Of a stretch of 64,000 bases of DNA, positions 55,456-64,000 are shown piece by piece; positions within the stretch are counted from its first letter, which is position 1; every line of letters starts with the position of its first letter. Position numbers and translations under genes: made by a program. The notes under the pieces were generated by a model. It was given only the letters and a program-made list of their open reading frames with translations, did no database searches and was not told where the DNA came from. Source of the stretch: Mangrovimonas spongiae (GTDB taxonomy: Bacteria; Bacteroidota; Bacteroidia; Flavobacteriales; Flavobacteriaceae); assembly GCF_003944795.1 (NCBI RefSeq), contig NZ_RWBG01000005.1, positions 221,561 through 285,560 on the forward strand, given 5' to 3'.

Positions 55456-57990
55456 ATGAATAAATTCTTTTTTGGCATTGCAATTGCCATTCTTTCATTA
55501 ACTTCGGGTCACGCTCAAAACAAAAAGGAAGTCACCATTACTGGTAAAGTGGTGGACAAAGCTACTAAACAACCTTTAGAATATGCTACCGTCGCATTTT
55601 TTAGTAAAATTGAAAACAAAATTGTTACTGGTGGTATTACCGATCTCGATGGAAACTTTAGTATTCCTGTTAAAAGCGGTACTTACGATGTCTCTGTTGA
55701 ATTTATTTCATTCACAAAAAGAACTTTTGAAAATAAAGAATTAACTACCGATACTAATCTTGGCACCATAGTTTTAGAAGAAAGCGCACAAGCATTAGAT
55801 GAAGTAGAAATTATAGCCGAACGTACTACCGTTGAAATAAAACTAGATAAAAAAGTATACAATATCGGTAAAGACCTTACCACAGCTGGAGGAACAGTGA
55901 GCGACGCCCTAAATAACGTACCATCAGTTTCTGTAGATATTGAAGGGGCGATTAGCCTTCGTGGTAACGAAAATGTTCGTATTTTAATTAACGGAAAACC
56001 ATCTGCCATGGCTGGTTTTGGCGATACTAATATTTTAAGTCAATTACCTGCCGAAGCTATTGAGCGTGTAGAGGTTATTACATCACCATCAGCAAGGTAT
56101 GATGCCGAAGGAACTGCCGGTATTTTAAATATTATTCTACGCCAAAAAGAAACTTTAGGATTTAATGGCTCTGTAAACCTAACCTTAGGGCATCCAGATA
56201 ATGCGGGATTATCAGCTAACTTAAACTATCGTAAAGAAAAATATAACCTTTTTGCCAATTTAGGTTGGCGTTATTTTGATGCGCCTAGAACAAATTTTAC
56301 CGATGTTACTTATTTTGACAGACTTGATGAAAGTGGAAATACGGTTTCACCAGATTTTAGACGTATTCGTGAAGATCAAGAAGTAGAACGCCTTAACCGA
56401 AACTACAATGCCAATATTGGTATGGAATATTTCCTTACCGATAAATCTTCTATAACCGGTAGTATTTTTTACCGATATGGTGAAGATGCCGATTTATCTA
56501 TCAACAACAGTGACCGTTTTAACAATAATACTATTGTAGAAAAAACGACACGCCGTGAAAAACAAAATGAAGAAGATAATAGCTATCAAATCTCATTAAA
56601 CTATCAAAATCAATTTGGTGACGATCGCGACCATAAGTTAACCGTCGATTTTCAATATGAAAACGATTCTGAAGAGCAGTTTACTTACTTAAACGAAGAT
56701 TATATTTTCACCAATAATGCCACCCCAGAGCCCTTTCAAATTGAGCAAGAATTTACTCAAGAAGATCAAAAAGAGTACTTAATTCAAGCCGATTATGTGC
56801 TTCCTTTAAGCGAAAACTCAAGATTTGAAGCGGGTTATCGTGGTAACTTCGAAAATGAAGTAACTGATTATCGTTTAGTACAGGAAGATACAGATACAGG
56901 AGAAATGGTTATTAACGATCAATACACCAATGTGTTTGATTACGATGAAAATGTTAATGCTGTTTACTCGCAATACGGAACTAAATTTGGTAAATTTTCA
57001 TTCTTACTAGGGTTGCGTTTAGAACACACACAATTAAAAGGAAAAATAGATTCTAGATTATCCGATCAAGAATTAAATGATGCTTACGAATTTCCTATTG
57101 ATACCGATTTTGATAATAATTATCTAGGGCTATTCCCTACAGTAAATGTTATTTATAATTTAAGTGGTGAAGATTCGGATACTGAAGAAAGTATTTCAGC
57201 TGGGTATAACAGACGTATTAACCGTCCTCGTGGTTGGTTTATCAACCCATTCCCTACACGTTCTAGTAGAACTAATGTGTTCCAAGGAAACCCCAATTTA
57301 CAACCGGCATTTGCAAGTGCTTTCGATTTAGGTTACTTAAAACGTTGGGATAAATTAACTTTTACAACATCGGTTTACTATCAACACGAAACAGACTCTT
57401 TTGACTGGGTTGAAGAGAATACAGGACAGCAAACCACAGATGGTATTGATATTATTAGAACAATCCCTGTTAATTTAGCTACTAACCAACGTACTGGTGC
57501 CGAACTTGGTGTAATGTATAACCCTAAAAAATGGTTACGTTTAAACACGAGTTTTAACTTTTTTCAATTTAAAACAGATGGAGAATTTAACAACGTAGAT
57601 TACAGTACAGAAAATAATAGTTGGTTTGCTAGATTTAGCTCTAAAGTTACCCTACCATGGGAAATTGATTGGCAAACAAATGCTCATTACAGAGGTGCAC
57701 GACAAGATGCCCAATCTGATACCGATGGTATTTTCTCTATGGATTTAGCCTTTAGTAAAGAGTTTTTAAATAATAACGCTACTATTTCTTTAAACGTAAG
57801 AGATTTACTTAATTCTAGAAAAAGAAACTCGTTAACAACTACTGAATTCTTTTCACGTTACAGAGAGTCACAATGGAGACAACGCCAAATAAACCTATCG
57901 TTTATTTACAGGTTTAATCAGCAAAAGCAACGTCAAAGAGGTAATAGAAATGGCGGAGGAATGAATGACGATATGGAGTTTCAAGGATAA
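55456..57990 (+). CDS. TonB-dependent receptor-like outer-membrane beta-barrel protein
   Basis: An 844-residue exported protein. Signal peptide (about 1-20, ending GHAQ), carboxypeptidase-regulatory-like domain (about 24-110), plug (about 120-225; SLRGNENVRILINGKPSAM, ITSPSARYDAEGTAGILNIIL) and an OMP_b-brl_3-type barrel. The C-terminus is Gln/Arg/Gly-rich (QQKQRQRGNRNGGGMNDDMEFQG), extending past the last strand; this type of tail is seen in this subfamily. The substrate is unknown. It is a single-gene unit closed by a terminator. Confidence 0.88.
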   Translation: MNKFFFGIAIAILSLTSGHAQNKKEVTITGKVVDKATKQPLEYATVAFFSKIENKIVTGGITDLDGNFSIPVKSGTYDVSVEFISFTKRTFENKELTTDTNLGTIVLEESAQALDEVEIIAERTTVEIKLDKKVYNIGKDLTTAGGTVSDALNNVPSVSVDIEGAISLRGNENVRILINGKPSAMAGFGDTNILSQLPAEAIERVEVITSPSARYDAEGTAGILNIILRQKETLGFNGSVNLTLGHPDNAGLSANLNYRKEKYNLFANLGWRYFDAPRTNFTDVTYFDRLDESGNTVSPDFRRIREDQEVERLNRNYNANIGMEYFLTDKSSITGSIFYRYGEDADLSINNSDRFNNNTIVEKTTRREKQNEEDNSYQISLNYQNQFGDDRDHKLTVDFQYENDSEEQFTYLNEDYIFTNNATPEPFQIEQEFTQEDQKEYLIQADYVLPLSENSRFEAGYRGNFENEVTDYRLVQEDTDTGEMVINDQYTNVFDYDENVNAVYSQYGTKFGKFSFLLGLRLEHTQLKGKIDSRLSDQELNDAYEFPIDTDFDNNYLGLFPTVNVIYNLSGEDSDTEESISAGYNRRINRPRGWFINPFPTRSSRTNVFQGNPNLQPAFASAFDLGYLKRWDKLTFTTSVYYQHETDSFDWVEENTGQQTTDGIDIIRTIPVNLATNQRTGAELGVMYNPKKWLRLNTSFNFFQFKTDGEFNNVDYSTENNSWFARFSSKVTLPWEIDWQTNAHYRGARQDAQSDTDGIFSMDLAFSKEFLNNNATISLNVRDLLNSRKRNSLTTTEFFSRYRESQWRQRQINLSFIYRFNQQKQRQRGNRNGGGMNDDMEFQG

Positions 57991-58013
57991 GAAACTCACA
58001 AACAAGCATAAAA

Positions 58014-58045
58014 AAAGGAAGCCAAATGGCTTCCTTTAATTTTTT
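58014..58045. terminator. Bidirectional terminator
   Basis: AAAGGAAGCC (58014-58023) pairs with GGCTTCCTTT (58028-58037), loop AAAT, followed by T-runs to about 58045. It lies between the receptor gene and the small reverse gene. Confidence 0.82.
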
Positions 58046-58058
58046 ATATAAACAATAT

Positions 58059-58235
58059 TTATTTTTGAGCTCTTTTAGCTTTTTTCTCTTCACGAATTTC
58101 TTTAAAACGCTCGATAGCTGAACCAAAAATCCAGTAAGGAACAACAATAGTTACTAAAAAAATCATTAACCAAAATCCTATGGTTAAGATGGTTAAAAAT
58201 GCTAAAAATCCTAAATATTGATCAAATTCAAACAT
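58059..58235 (-). CDS. 58-residue membrane protein
   Basis: A small reading frame from ATG 58233-58235 to TAA 58059-58061. It is 58 residues: a short acidic opening (MFEFDQYLG), a long hydrophobic stretch (about 8-38) and a basic, helical tail (SAIERFKEIREEKKAKRAQK). A longer frame in another phase (about 57914-58147) is only a shadow. Its role is unknown. It lies downstream of the flavin oxidoreductase on the same strand, 99 bases away. Confidence 0.65.
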   Translation of the reverse strand: MFEFDQYLGFLAFLTILTIGFWLMIFLVTIVVPYWIFGSAIERFKEIREEKKAKRAQK

Positions 58236-58334
58236 GGCTTATTTTTTATAATACTGCAAAGATAGTATAAAGCAACTTCTTTTACAATAGTGTTTCTAGA
58301 TTTATCAACAGCTTTGTTAACATAACTTCTAAAA

Positions 58335-59285
58335 TCAAGAAATGAGTTTAGATACAATTTTTTTAACAGGTAAAATTTCCTTTGTATGTTCAATACTTGG
58401 TCCTGCTACCCAAACAGTTTTATAAGTCGCTTTTTTGGCGGCTTTTTCGGTCGCTTTCATACCAATATAAAAACGAAACATTTTCACCCATTTTTTTAGC
58501 TTTTTATTTTTATTAAGCATACGCTCTAACCAAGGCGACTTAGTGCCTATTTTTTGCTGATAAGGCGTGTTTATAACCGTACAAGGCGTTCCAGAAATAC
58601 GCTCGGTTACTACAATATCGTTGGCATTGTAGTCTACACAGGCTTGTTTATATTCATCGGTAACACCTGCTTCAATCGATGCAATAAATAAACTTCCAAC
58701 GGAAGCTCCTATGGCGCCATAAGACAATACTTTATCTAATTCTTCCTTATTACCAACACCGCCTGCAGAAATTACAGGAATATTACAGTTCTTATTAATT
58801 AGCCCTATTAATTCTTTTGGTGATAAATTACCACGATGGCCTCCTGCTCTATTATTAACAGCAATAACTGCATCGGCACCTAAACTCTCAACCTTTTGCG
58901 CATATTTTAAATCGGTGATATCGCAAAATACCTTTATTCCTACTTCATGAGCTTTTTCAATGGTTTCCTTAGGGTTTCCAAGTGATGTGATAATAAAATC
59001 GCAACCTTCTTCACATAGCATCTCTAACTGTTTAGACGATTTTGGGTTGGATTGATTAACAATCAAGTTAAATCCAAATGAACCACCTTTAGGTTTGGCA
59101 GCTTTTAATTCTCTAATAGCTTCGCGTAATTCTTCTAAAGTACGGTAATTTAATGCGGGTATGCATCCAGCAATACCACTATTCATCGCTTCTTTTACCA
59201 TAGCTACGTTTGATACCAAAAACATAGGTGCCATGATTATGGGATGTTTAATCCCTAACATTTCTGTAAGTTTATTTTGTGTCAT
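58335..59285 (-). CDS. NAD(P)H-dependent flavin oxidoreductase / nitronate monooxygenase
   Basis: A 316-residue FMN-binding TIM-barrel enzyme of the nitronate monooxygenase (YrpB) family. Typical segments are HPIIMAPMFLVSNVAMVKEAMNSGI, FIITSLGNP, ADAVIAVNNRAGGHRGN, PVISAGGVGN and GAIGASVGSLFIAS. The motif AGGHRG contains the active-site histidine. The substrate may be a nitronate or a related oxidant; FabK-like activity is another possibility. Confidence 0.87.
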   Translation of the reverse strand: MTQNKLTEMLGIKHPIIMAPMFLVSNVAMVKEAMNSGIAGCIPALNYRTLEELREAIRELKAAKPKGGSFGFNLIVNQSNPKSSKQLEMLCEEGCDFIITSLGNPKETIEKAHEVGIKVFCDITDLKYAQKVESLGADAVIAVNNRAGGHRGNLSPKELIGLINKNCNIPVISAGGVGNKEELDKVLSYGAIGASVGSLFIASIEAGVTDEYKQACVDYNANDIVVTERISGTPCTVINTPYQQKIGTKSPWLERMLNKNKKLKKWVKMFRFYIGMKATEKAAKKATYKTVWVAGPSIEHTKEILPVKKIVSKLIS

Positions 59286-59303
59286 AATAAAAAACTTGTG
59301 CTA

Positions 59304-59311
59304 CAAATATA
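59304..59311 (-). promoter_or_regulatory. -7 box of the flavin oxidoreductase gene
   Basis: Reverse strand TATATTTG, an exact TAnnTTTG match, 18 bases upstream of the start at 59285. Confidence 0.45.
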
Positions 59312-59349
59312 GTTAATTATTATGCATGCATAGCATTTAAACAAGTGAA

Positions 59350-60573
59350 TTAATCCTGAAATCTATAATAACCGCATTTTAAATAGGCACCTTCTGCAAA
59401 AGAAATAGGATGATCTATATCATGAGTATTTTTTAAAATAACATTAAACGACCGCTTTGTTTGACTTAAAACACGTGTGTTGATATCAAAAAACGCTTGC
59501 GAAGATACCCTTGATGAACACGATGCTAAAACTAACAACCCATTTTTTGTAGTAAGTTGCTCACCTAATTCGGCCAATTGGGCATACTTTTTCTTCGCTA
59601 AATCGATTTCTGAGGCTTGTTTGGCAAAACTAGGCGGATCTATAACAACAACATCATACGTTTTTTTACGCTTAATTAATTTTTGAAGTTCTTGAAATGC
59701 ATCTCCTACAATGGTTTTATGTATTCCTGAATAATTGTTGAGTTTACCATTTTCTATGGCAATGTGTAATGCTTGCTGACTAATATCTAAACTTGTCACT
59801 TCAGAAGCTTCATTATATAAAGCATGAACAGAAAATCCACCAGCATACGAAAATACATCTAACACAGTTTTATGCTTACTCCACTCGCCTACTTGTTTTC
59901 TATTGGCTCGATGATCTAAAAAATAGCCCGTTTTGTGACCTTTTATCACATTAGCAGAAAAGTTTACACCGTGTTCTATAAACTGAACTTCTTCATTTTC
60001 CAATGTTCCAAAAATGACGTCTCCATCTTTTAAGTTATGACTATTAGAGTGTTGTAATTGCCTACTTAATCTAATAATAACAGTTTTAGCATTAGAAATA
60101 GTTTGCAAATGCGGAAGTATTTGATGCAAATACGGCAACCATATTTCAGAGTAAAGCTTTACGACTAAAACTGATGCATATACATCGGCAATTAATCCTG
60201 GAAAACCATCATTCTCGCCAAATAACAAGCGGTAACTATTGGTGTTAGTTTTTAATAATGCTTCCCGTTTTTGAAACGCCTTTTCTATTTGTGATTTAAA
60301 AAAACTTTCGTCTATAGTATTAGGCTGATTCGTTAGTATTTTAATACGAATTGGTGATTGTGCATCGTACAATCCTAATCCAATAAGTTTGTTTTTATTC
60401 TTACTAAACACAATTGTCAAATCACCTGTTTTGGCATCATCATTTATCTTTACAATACTATTAGAAAACACCCAAGGGTGCCCTTTTACTACAGATTGTT
60501 CTCCTTTAGCGTTGAGTTTAACAGCTAAACGATTTGGTGAATGAGAAGGAGTTATTTTTTTAAAAATAGCCAT
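59350..60573 (-). CDS. RlmI-like class I rRNA methyltransferase
   Basis: A 407-residue SAM-dependent methyltransferase. The N-terminal PUA domain (about 1-90; KGEQSVVKGHPWVFSNSI) is followed by an EEHEE-like linker and a Rossmann domain (about 220-407; VLDVFSYAGGFSVHAL, VVIDPPSFAKQ). The PUA-methyltransferase layout matches RlmI/RlmK-type 23S rRNA cytosine methyltransferases; the exact target base is not known. It is a single gene, 64 bases upstream of the flavin oxidoreductase gene on the same strand. Confidence 0.9.
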   Translation of the reverse strand: MAIFKKITPSHSPNRLAVKLNAKGEQSVVKGHPWVFSNSIVKINDDAKTGDLTIVFSKNKNKLIGLGLYDAQSPIRIKILTNQPNTIDESFFKSQIEKAFQKREALLKTNTNSYRLLFGENDGFPGLIADVYASVLVVKLYSEIWLPYLHQILPHLQTISNAKTVIIRLSRQLQHSNSHNLKDGDVIFGTLENEEVQFIEHGVNFSANVIKGHKTGYFLDHRANRKQVGEWSKHKTVLDVFSYAGGFSVHALYNEASEVTSLDISQQALHIAIENGKLNNYSGIHKTIVGDAFQELQKLIKRKKTYDVVVIDPPSFAKQASEIDLAKKKYAQLAELGEQLTTKNGLLVLASCSSRVSSQAFFDINTRVLSQTKRSFNVILKNTHDIDHPISFAEGAYLKCGYYRFQD

Positions 60574-60791
60574 TGATTACAGTTAATTTTGTAAAAATAT
60601 TACTTTTAATTTACACTATTTAAGTTAAAGACTATTTAACCTATTCTACTTATAAGTAAATTCTTACAACCTACTGATAATCAAATTTAATTTTGTAAGA
60701 AAACACTTTTTATTAAGTAAGTCTAAAACTACATTTTGCTGTATTTCATCGGTTAAACGCATTTTTTATCGACGTAAGTGGTGATTTTTTC

Positions 60792-60799
60792 TATGTTTG
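60792..60799 (+). promoter_or_regulatory. -7 box of the 60824 gene
   Basis: TATGTTTG, an exact TAnnTTTG match, 25 bases before ATG 60824. It overlaps the false in-frame TTG start at 60797, which supports the ATG. Confidence 0.45.
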
Positions 60800-60823
60800 G
60801 CATCAACACAATTCAAATTAATT

Positions 60824-62206
60824 ATGAAAAAAGCACTACTATTCTTAACCTACGTATTAAGTTTGTCGGTTGTATTTGGACAAAATCCATTTGGATCAAA
60901 ACAAACAATAACCACAAACACAGGAAACTTTCCAAAGCTAATTGCATCTGGCAATATTGATAACGATTCGTTTGCCGATATTGTTATAGGTACATCTTTA
61001 GGCAATACCATAGAGTGGTATAAAAATAATGGAAATGGCACGTTTACAATGCAACCATTAATTTCATCAACCCTAACGAGTGTTAATGGCTTAGTTATGG
61101 CTGACTTAGATGGTGATAATGATCAAGATATTATTGCCACATCAGAAAGTATGAATAAACTGGTATGGTTTGAAAATACTGGAAATGGTAATTTTAGTTC
61201 AGAGCAACTTATTGCCAACGGTTTGGCTAAAGCAGGTACTGTAAAGGCTGGTGATATTAACAATGACGGTACCATAGATCTTGCCGTTTCTGTGTATGAT
61301 AATGATCAAGTTGTTTGGTATGCTAATAATGGAAACGGAAGTTTTGGGGCTCAAAACATAATTAGTAACATTTCTAGTTCGGCTCCTTGTACTCTAGATT
61401 TAGGCGACTACGATCAAGATGGTGATTTAGATGTTGTTATAGGCTATCGTGAAATTCCTAGTGTAAAATTATTTAATAATAACTTATCAGAAACAAGCGC
61501 TGCTACATTTACTGTTGAAGCTAACAATGTTTCGTCTAACAATTTTTATATAACAGATGTATCTTTTGGTGATATAGATAACAATGGTGATTTAGAAATT
61601 GTAAAAGTTGATATTTTCTCTAATACTGCAATTTATGATAAACAGAGTGACGGCACTTTTAATGAAACTGTTTTCTCTACTCCAAATTCTTCATCATATA
61701 CGGCAACTGCTAAAATTTCAGATTTAGATGATAATTCTTTAAATGATGTAGCTTTGGGATATTCAGGTAGCAACACAACCGATCCTGTTACTTGGTTTGA
61801 AAACTCAAACCCTAATAATGAAACTATTATTGATAATTCACAAAACGATATTTTTAGTTTTACCTTATGTGATTTTGATAACGATGGAGATCTTGATATG
61901 GCTACTATCTCTTCTAGCGAAAACCATTTAAACTGGTTTGAAAATAACACCTACGAATCTACACTTACTACTGAAACATTCTATAATACTAATTTTTCTA
62001 TTTTTCCTAATCCTGCAAATAGTACACTTAACATAAAAACGTCCAACCAAATCACAGTTGTTATTTATGATACTTTAGGAAGACAAGTTATTACTAAAGA
62101 AGTTTCCCCAAATAACAATAAAATAAATATTGAAAGCTTAAAAAATGGAATTTATTTAGCTACAATTAAAGATTATCAACATACATTTAAATTTATTAAA
62201 AATTAA
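60824..62206 (+). CDS. FG-GAP/VCBS repeat protein with T9SS sorting domain
   Basis: The start is ATG 60824 (signal peptide MKKALLFLTYVLSLSVVFGQ); the frame can be read back to TTG 60797, but that lies in the promoter box. The 460-residue product has at least five FG-GAP/VCBS-type calcium motifs (DLDGDNDQD, DINNDGTID, DYDQDGDLD, DIDNNGDLE, DFDNDGDLD), forming a beta-propeller. The C-terminal about 75 residues (SIFPNPANSTLNIKT to KFIKN) are a type A T9SS sorting domain. It is exported to the surface or released. Ligand unknown. Confidence 0.87.
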   Translation: MKKALLFLTYVLSLSVVFGQNPFGSKQTITTNTGNFPKLIASGNIDNDSFADIVIGTSLGNTIEWYKNNGNGTFTMQPLISSTLTSVNGLVMADLDGDNDQDIIATSESMNKLVWFENTGNGNFSSEQLIANGLAKAGTVKAGDINNDGTIDLAVSVYDNDQVVWYANNGNGSFGAQNIISNISSSAPCTLDLGDYDQDGDLDVVIGYREIPSVKLFNNNLSETSAATFTVEANNVSSNNFYITDVSFGDIDNNGDLEIVKVDIFSNTAIYDKQSDGTFNETVFSTPNSSSYTATAKISDLDDNSLNDVALGYSGSNTTDPVTWFENSNPNNETIIDNSQNDIFSFTLCDFDNDGDLDMATISSSENHLNWFENNTYESTLTTETFYNTNFSIFPNPANSTLNIKTSNQITVVIYDTLGRQVITKEVSPNNNKINIESLKNGIYLATIKDYQHTFKFIKN

Positions 62207-62239
62207 ATTTTCCCCACTTTCAACTAACTTATAACAAGT

Positions 62240-62270
62240 AAAAGCCCAACAAATACATTGTTGGGCTTTT
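62240..62270. terminator. Bidirectional terminator
   Basis: AAAAGCCCAACAA (62240-62252) pairs with TTGTTGGGCTTTT (62258-62270), a 13-bp perfect stem with loop ATACA. It serves the convergent T9SS cargo genes. Confidence 0.9.
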
Positions 62271-62291
62271 ATAATTACAGATTTTATTCAA

Positions 62292-64000
62292 TTATGGTTG
62301 CGTTTTAGAAGATAATATCTTCTTAATAAATGTCCCTTTATGGGTTCTTAATCTTACAAAGAATAATTGATTATCTGTTCTAGACATATCTATAGTTGTG
62401 ACAACTTTAGTTCCAGAGATATAATTACGATTTTCAACTTTACGTATTAATGCGCCTTTGGTATCAAATACTTCTATAACAATATCAGTATTATAATTAA
62501 AGTTATACGCAATGTTTACTTCATAATCGAATGGTACAGGATAAGCTGTAAAGCCTATTAATCCTGATTCAGTATCACCGTTAGGAGTATCATCACATGC
62601 ATCTGGAGTTCCATCGCCATCAGCATCATAGTTGTTATTTCCTTCTGGACAAATATCGCAGGCTGTTTCAACTAAGTCTCCATCAACATCAGGCTCACAA
62701 TGGAATTCATCAATATATGTTGTTGTATCTCCATTATCACTAGAATACATATCCATCATACTTGAACTACATATACAACTTATTTCACAAGTAACTGCGT
62801 GTGCTATAACATAGATACCACCATGATTATCTGCTTCCGGATTCTGAATTTCTACAGTATAATTCTGCACATAACCACTATATGATGCATTAAATGGATA
62901 TTGTCCAGGTGCTACTGTTGGTTTACCATTCCCTTTAATAGGATATGGATCACAATCTACAAAAACGTGAGATTCACTCATTATATAACCTTCATTAATA
63001 TTATAGGTTACAAGAACAGAATCGTTTGTATAGTTAACTATAACTGTACCAACTAATTCACCATTGTCAATGTTACAATGTGCTGCACCAGCCCATAAAT
63101 CCATAACATACTTTCCTTTACATGGTAAGTAATTTGTCCAACCCCATCTATTAAAATCAGGGATAAAACATTGAGCACCTTCATCTGCTTTAGCAAAAGC
63201 AGTTTCACAATTATCCACGGTATCAAACTCTCTAATCACTGTACATGTCTCAGTTGTTGAATTACCACAATCATCAGTAACTTCAAAATCATAATAACCT
63301 ATTTCACTACAACCATCTTCTGACATTTCAATACGAGAAGGGCCTTCTAAAGTTAATGTTCCGCCATCAGAACAATTATCAGACCAGGTTGCTGTTAATG
63401 ATGGGAACTCCACATTACATACATTTGGTATTTGTTCTGTACAAGTAATCGTTGGATCTGTCTCGTCGTACATTCTTGAGACACGTACCGTTTCTGTAGC
63501 ATCGTTACCACAGGCATCGGTCACACTAAAGGTGTATAATCTATATTGGATACAACCGTCGGAACCATCGTCTACTCCACCATCGGATGTGATTGATCCG
63601 CCATCGGAACAGTTATCGCTCCAAGTGGTATCTAAACTTTCTGGCCATGCTGTGTTACAGCCGTCTAACATATAGTCGTCTATATCGGCTATCGTTGGAT
63701 CTGTCTCGTCGTACATTCTTGAGACACGTACCGTTTCTGTGGCATCGTTACCACAAGCATCGGTTACACTAAAGGTGTATAATCTATATTGCATACAACC
63801 GTCGGAACCATCGTCTACTCCGCCATCGGATGTGATTGATCCGCCATCGGAACAGTTATCGCTCCAAGTGGTATCTAAACTTTCTGGCCATGCTGTGTTA
63901 CAGCCGTCTAACATATAGTCGTCTATATCAGCTATCGTTGGATCTGTCTCGTCGTACATTCTTGAGACACGTACCGTTTCTGTAGCATCGTTACCACAAG
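62292..64000 (-). CDS. Large repeat-containing T9SS cargo protein, 5' end outside window
   Basis: The frame is open to the window edge; the ATG at 63957-63959 is inside a repeat and is not the true start. At least two full 81-residue repeats (each ATWSDNCSDGG-like with four Cys and VTDACGNDATETV) and a diverged third precede a domain at 62787-63209 (CETAFAKADEGAQCF, FNRWGWTNYL, TVAPGQYPF). A thrombospondin-3-like DADGDGTPDACDD stretch and a type A T9SS sorting domain (62292-62570) follow. It is probably a large surface adhesin. Confidence 0.85.
   Translation of the reverse strand, partial: CGNDATETVRVSRMYDETDPTIADIDDYMLDGCNTAWPESLDTTWSDNCSDGGSITSDGGVDDGSDGCMQYRLYTFSVTDACGNDATETVRVSRMYDETDPTIADIDDYMLDGCNTAWPESLDTTWSDNCSDGGSITSDGGVDDGSDGCIQYRLYTFSVTDACGNDATETVRVSRMYDETDPTITCTEQIPNVCNVEFPSLTATWSDNCSDGGTLTLEGPSRIEMSEDGCSEIGYYDFEVTDDCGNSTTETCTVIREFDTVDNCETAFAKADEGAQCFIPDFNRWGWTNYLPCKGKYVMDLWAGAAHCNIDNGELVGTVIVNYTNDSVLVTYNINEGYIMSESHVFVDCDPYPIKGNGKPTVAPGQYPFNASYSGYVQNYTVEIQNPEADNHGGIYVIAHAVTCEISCICSSSMMDMYSSDNGDTTTYIDEFHCEPDVDGDLVETACDICPEGNNNYDADGDGTPDACDDTPNGDTESGLIGFTAYPVPFDYEVNIAYNFNYNTDIVIEVFDTKGALIRKVENRNYISGTKVVTTIDMSRTDNQLFFVRLRTHKGTFIKKILSSKTQP
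63471..64000. repeat. 243-bp tandem repeats, nearly identical
   Basis: Two full copies (63471-63713 and 63714-63956) and the first 44 bases of a third. Aligning the two full copies shows about six single-base differences, mostly silent. They encode 81-residue units of the T9SS cargo gene. A diverged unit lies just below 63471. Confidence 0.92.

Noticed and set aside
57914..58147. Reverse-strand frame of 77 residues over the receptor 3' end
   Set aside because: It runs through a terminator hairpin and overlaps the better small gene 58059-58235 in another frame.
60797..60823. Upstream extension of the FG-GAP protein to TTG 60797
   Set aside because: The extension lies in the TATGTTTG promoter box, and a normal signal peptide starts at ATG 60824.
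63471..64000. Repeats that might be a CRISPR array
   Set aside because: The unit is 243 bases, contiguous, coding and without spacers; it is a protein repeat.

Overview
The window is from an AT-rich chromosome of the phylum Bacteroidota, almost certainly a marine-type member of the family Flavobacteriaceae. The evidence is consistent across the window. The promoter box TAnnTTTG, typical of the Bacteroidota housekeeping sigma factor, sits in front of many genes, and Shine-Dalgarno sequences are largely absent. There are TonB-dependent receptors with carboxypeptidase-regulatory-like N-termini, type IX secretion (T9SS) C-terminal sorting domains, and families such as DUF4249, DUF3667, DUF4834, DUF5916 and DUF6146. 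No rRNA, tRNA, CRISPR array, insertion sequence, phage or integrase was seen. Genes are tightly packed and no intergenic gap exceeds about 300 bases; the longest are 60574-60823, 34682-34917 and 7716-7912.

Layout. 1-3045: the tail of a probable acyl-CoA reductase, serine biosynthesis (serC plus a short serA-like dehydrogenase) and a DUF937 protein. 3162-6755: a lipoprotein, a membrane protein, a small His/Cys-containing protein and a His-rich TonB receptor that looks like a metal (zinc-type) importer. 6798-16083: folE, a DUF5916 outer-membrane protein, a LolD-type ATPase, a TraB/GumN protein, a large membrane protein, a TIGR02757 protein and a serine carboxypeptidase-like enzyme. 16139-23383: an M61 peptidase, a glycosyltransferase, then a BatA-type membrane protein overlapping a dihydroorotase-like protein whose metal ligands are gone, and two small downstream genes. 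23437-29862: a visibly more AT-rich cassette of a secreted protein, an STN-containing TonB receptor, a DUF4249 lipoprotein and a plug-like protein without a barrel. 29859-38761: an MBL-fold hydrolase, a conserved orphan family, Bcp peroxidase, a cysteine-free endonuclease III, an ECF sigma factor with a 48-residue partner, UvrA and a DUF3667 protein.

38948-45516: a basic secreted protein, then a reverse-strand operon for surface glycan work (DUF4834, YfhO, glycosyltransferase, flippase). 45618-54984: an outer-membrane transporter-like protein and GNAT-like protein, a pair of PLP enzymes that fit sulfonolipid synthesis (cysteate synthase-like plus alpha-oxoamine synthase), oligopeptidase B, YbaB, a threonine aldolase and prfB with its programmed +1 frameshift. 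55009-64000: an ArsC-like protein, an outer-membrane beta-barrel receptor, a 58-residue membrane protein, a flavin oxidoreductase, an RlmI-like methyltransferase and two T9SS cargo proteins. The second of these runs off the window and carries almost identical 243-bp tandem repeats.

The most interesting parts are the 23437-29862 cassette, the candidate sulfonolipid pair, the metal-less dihydroorotase paralogue, the cysteine-free endonuclease III and the repeat-rich secreted protein at the right edge.
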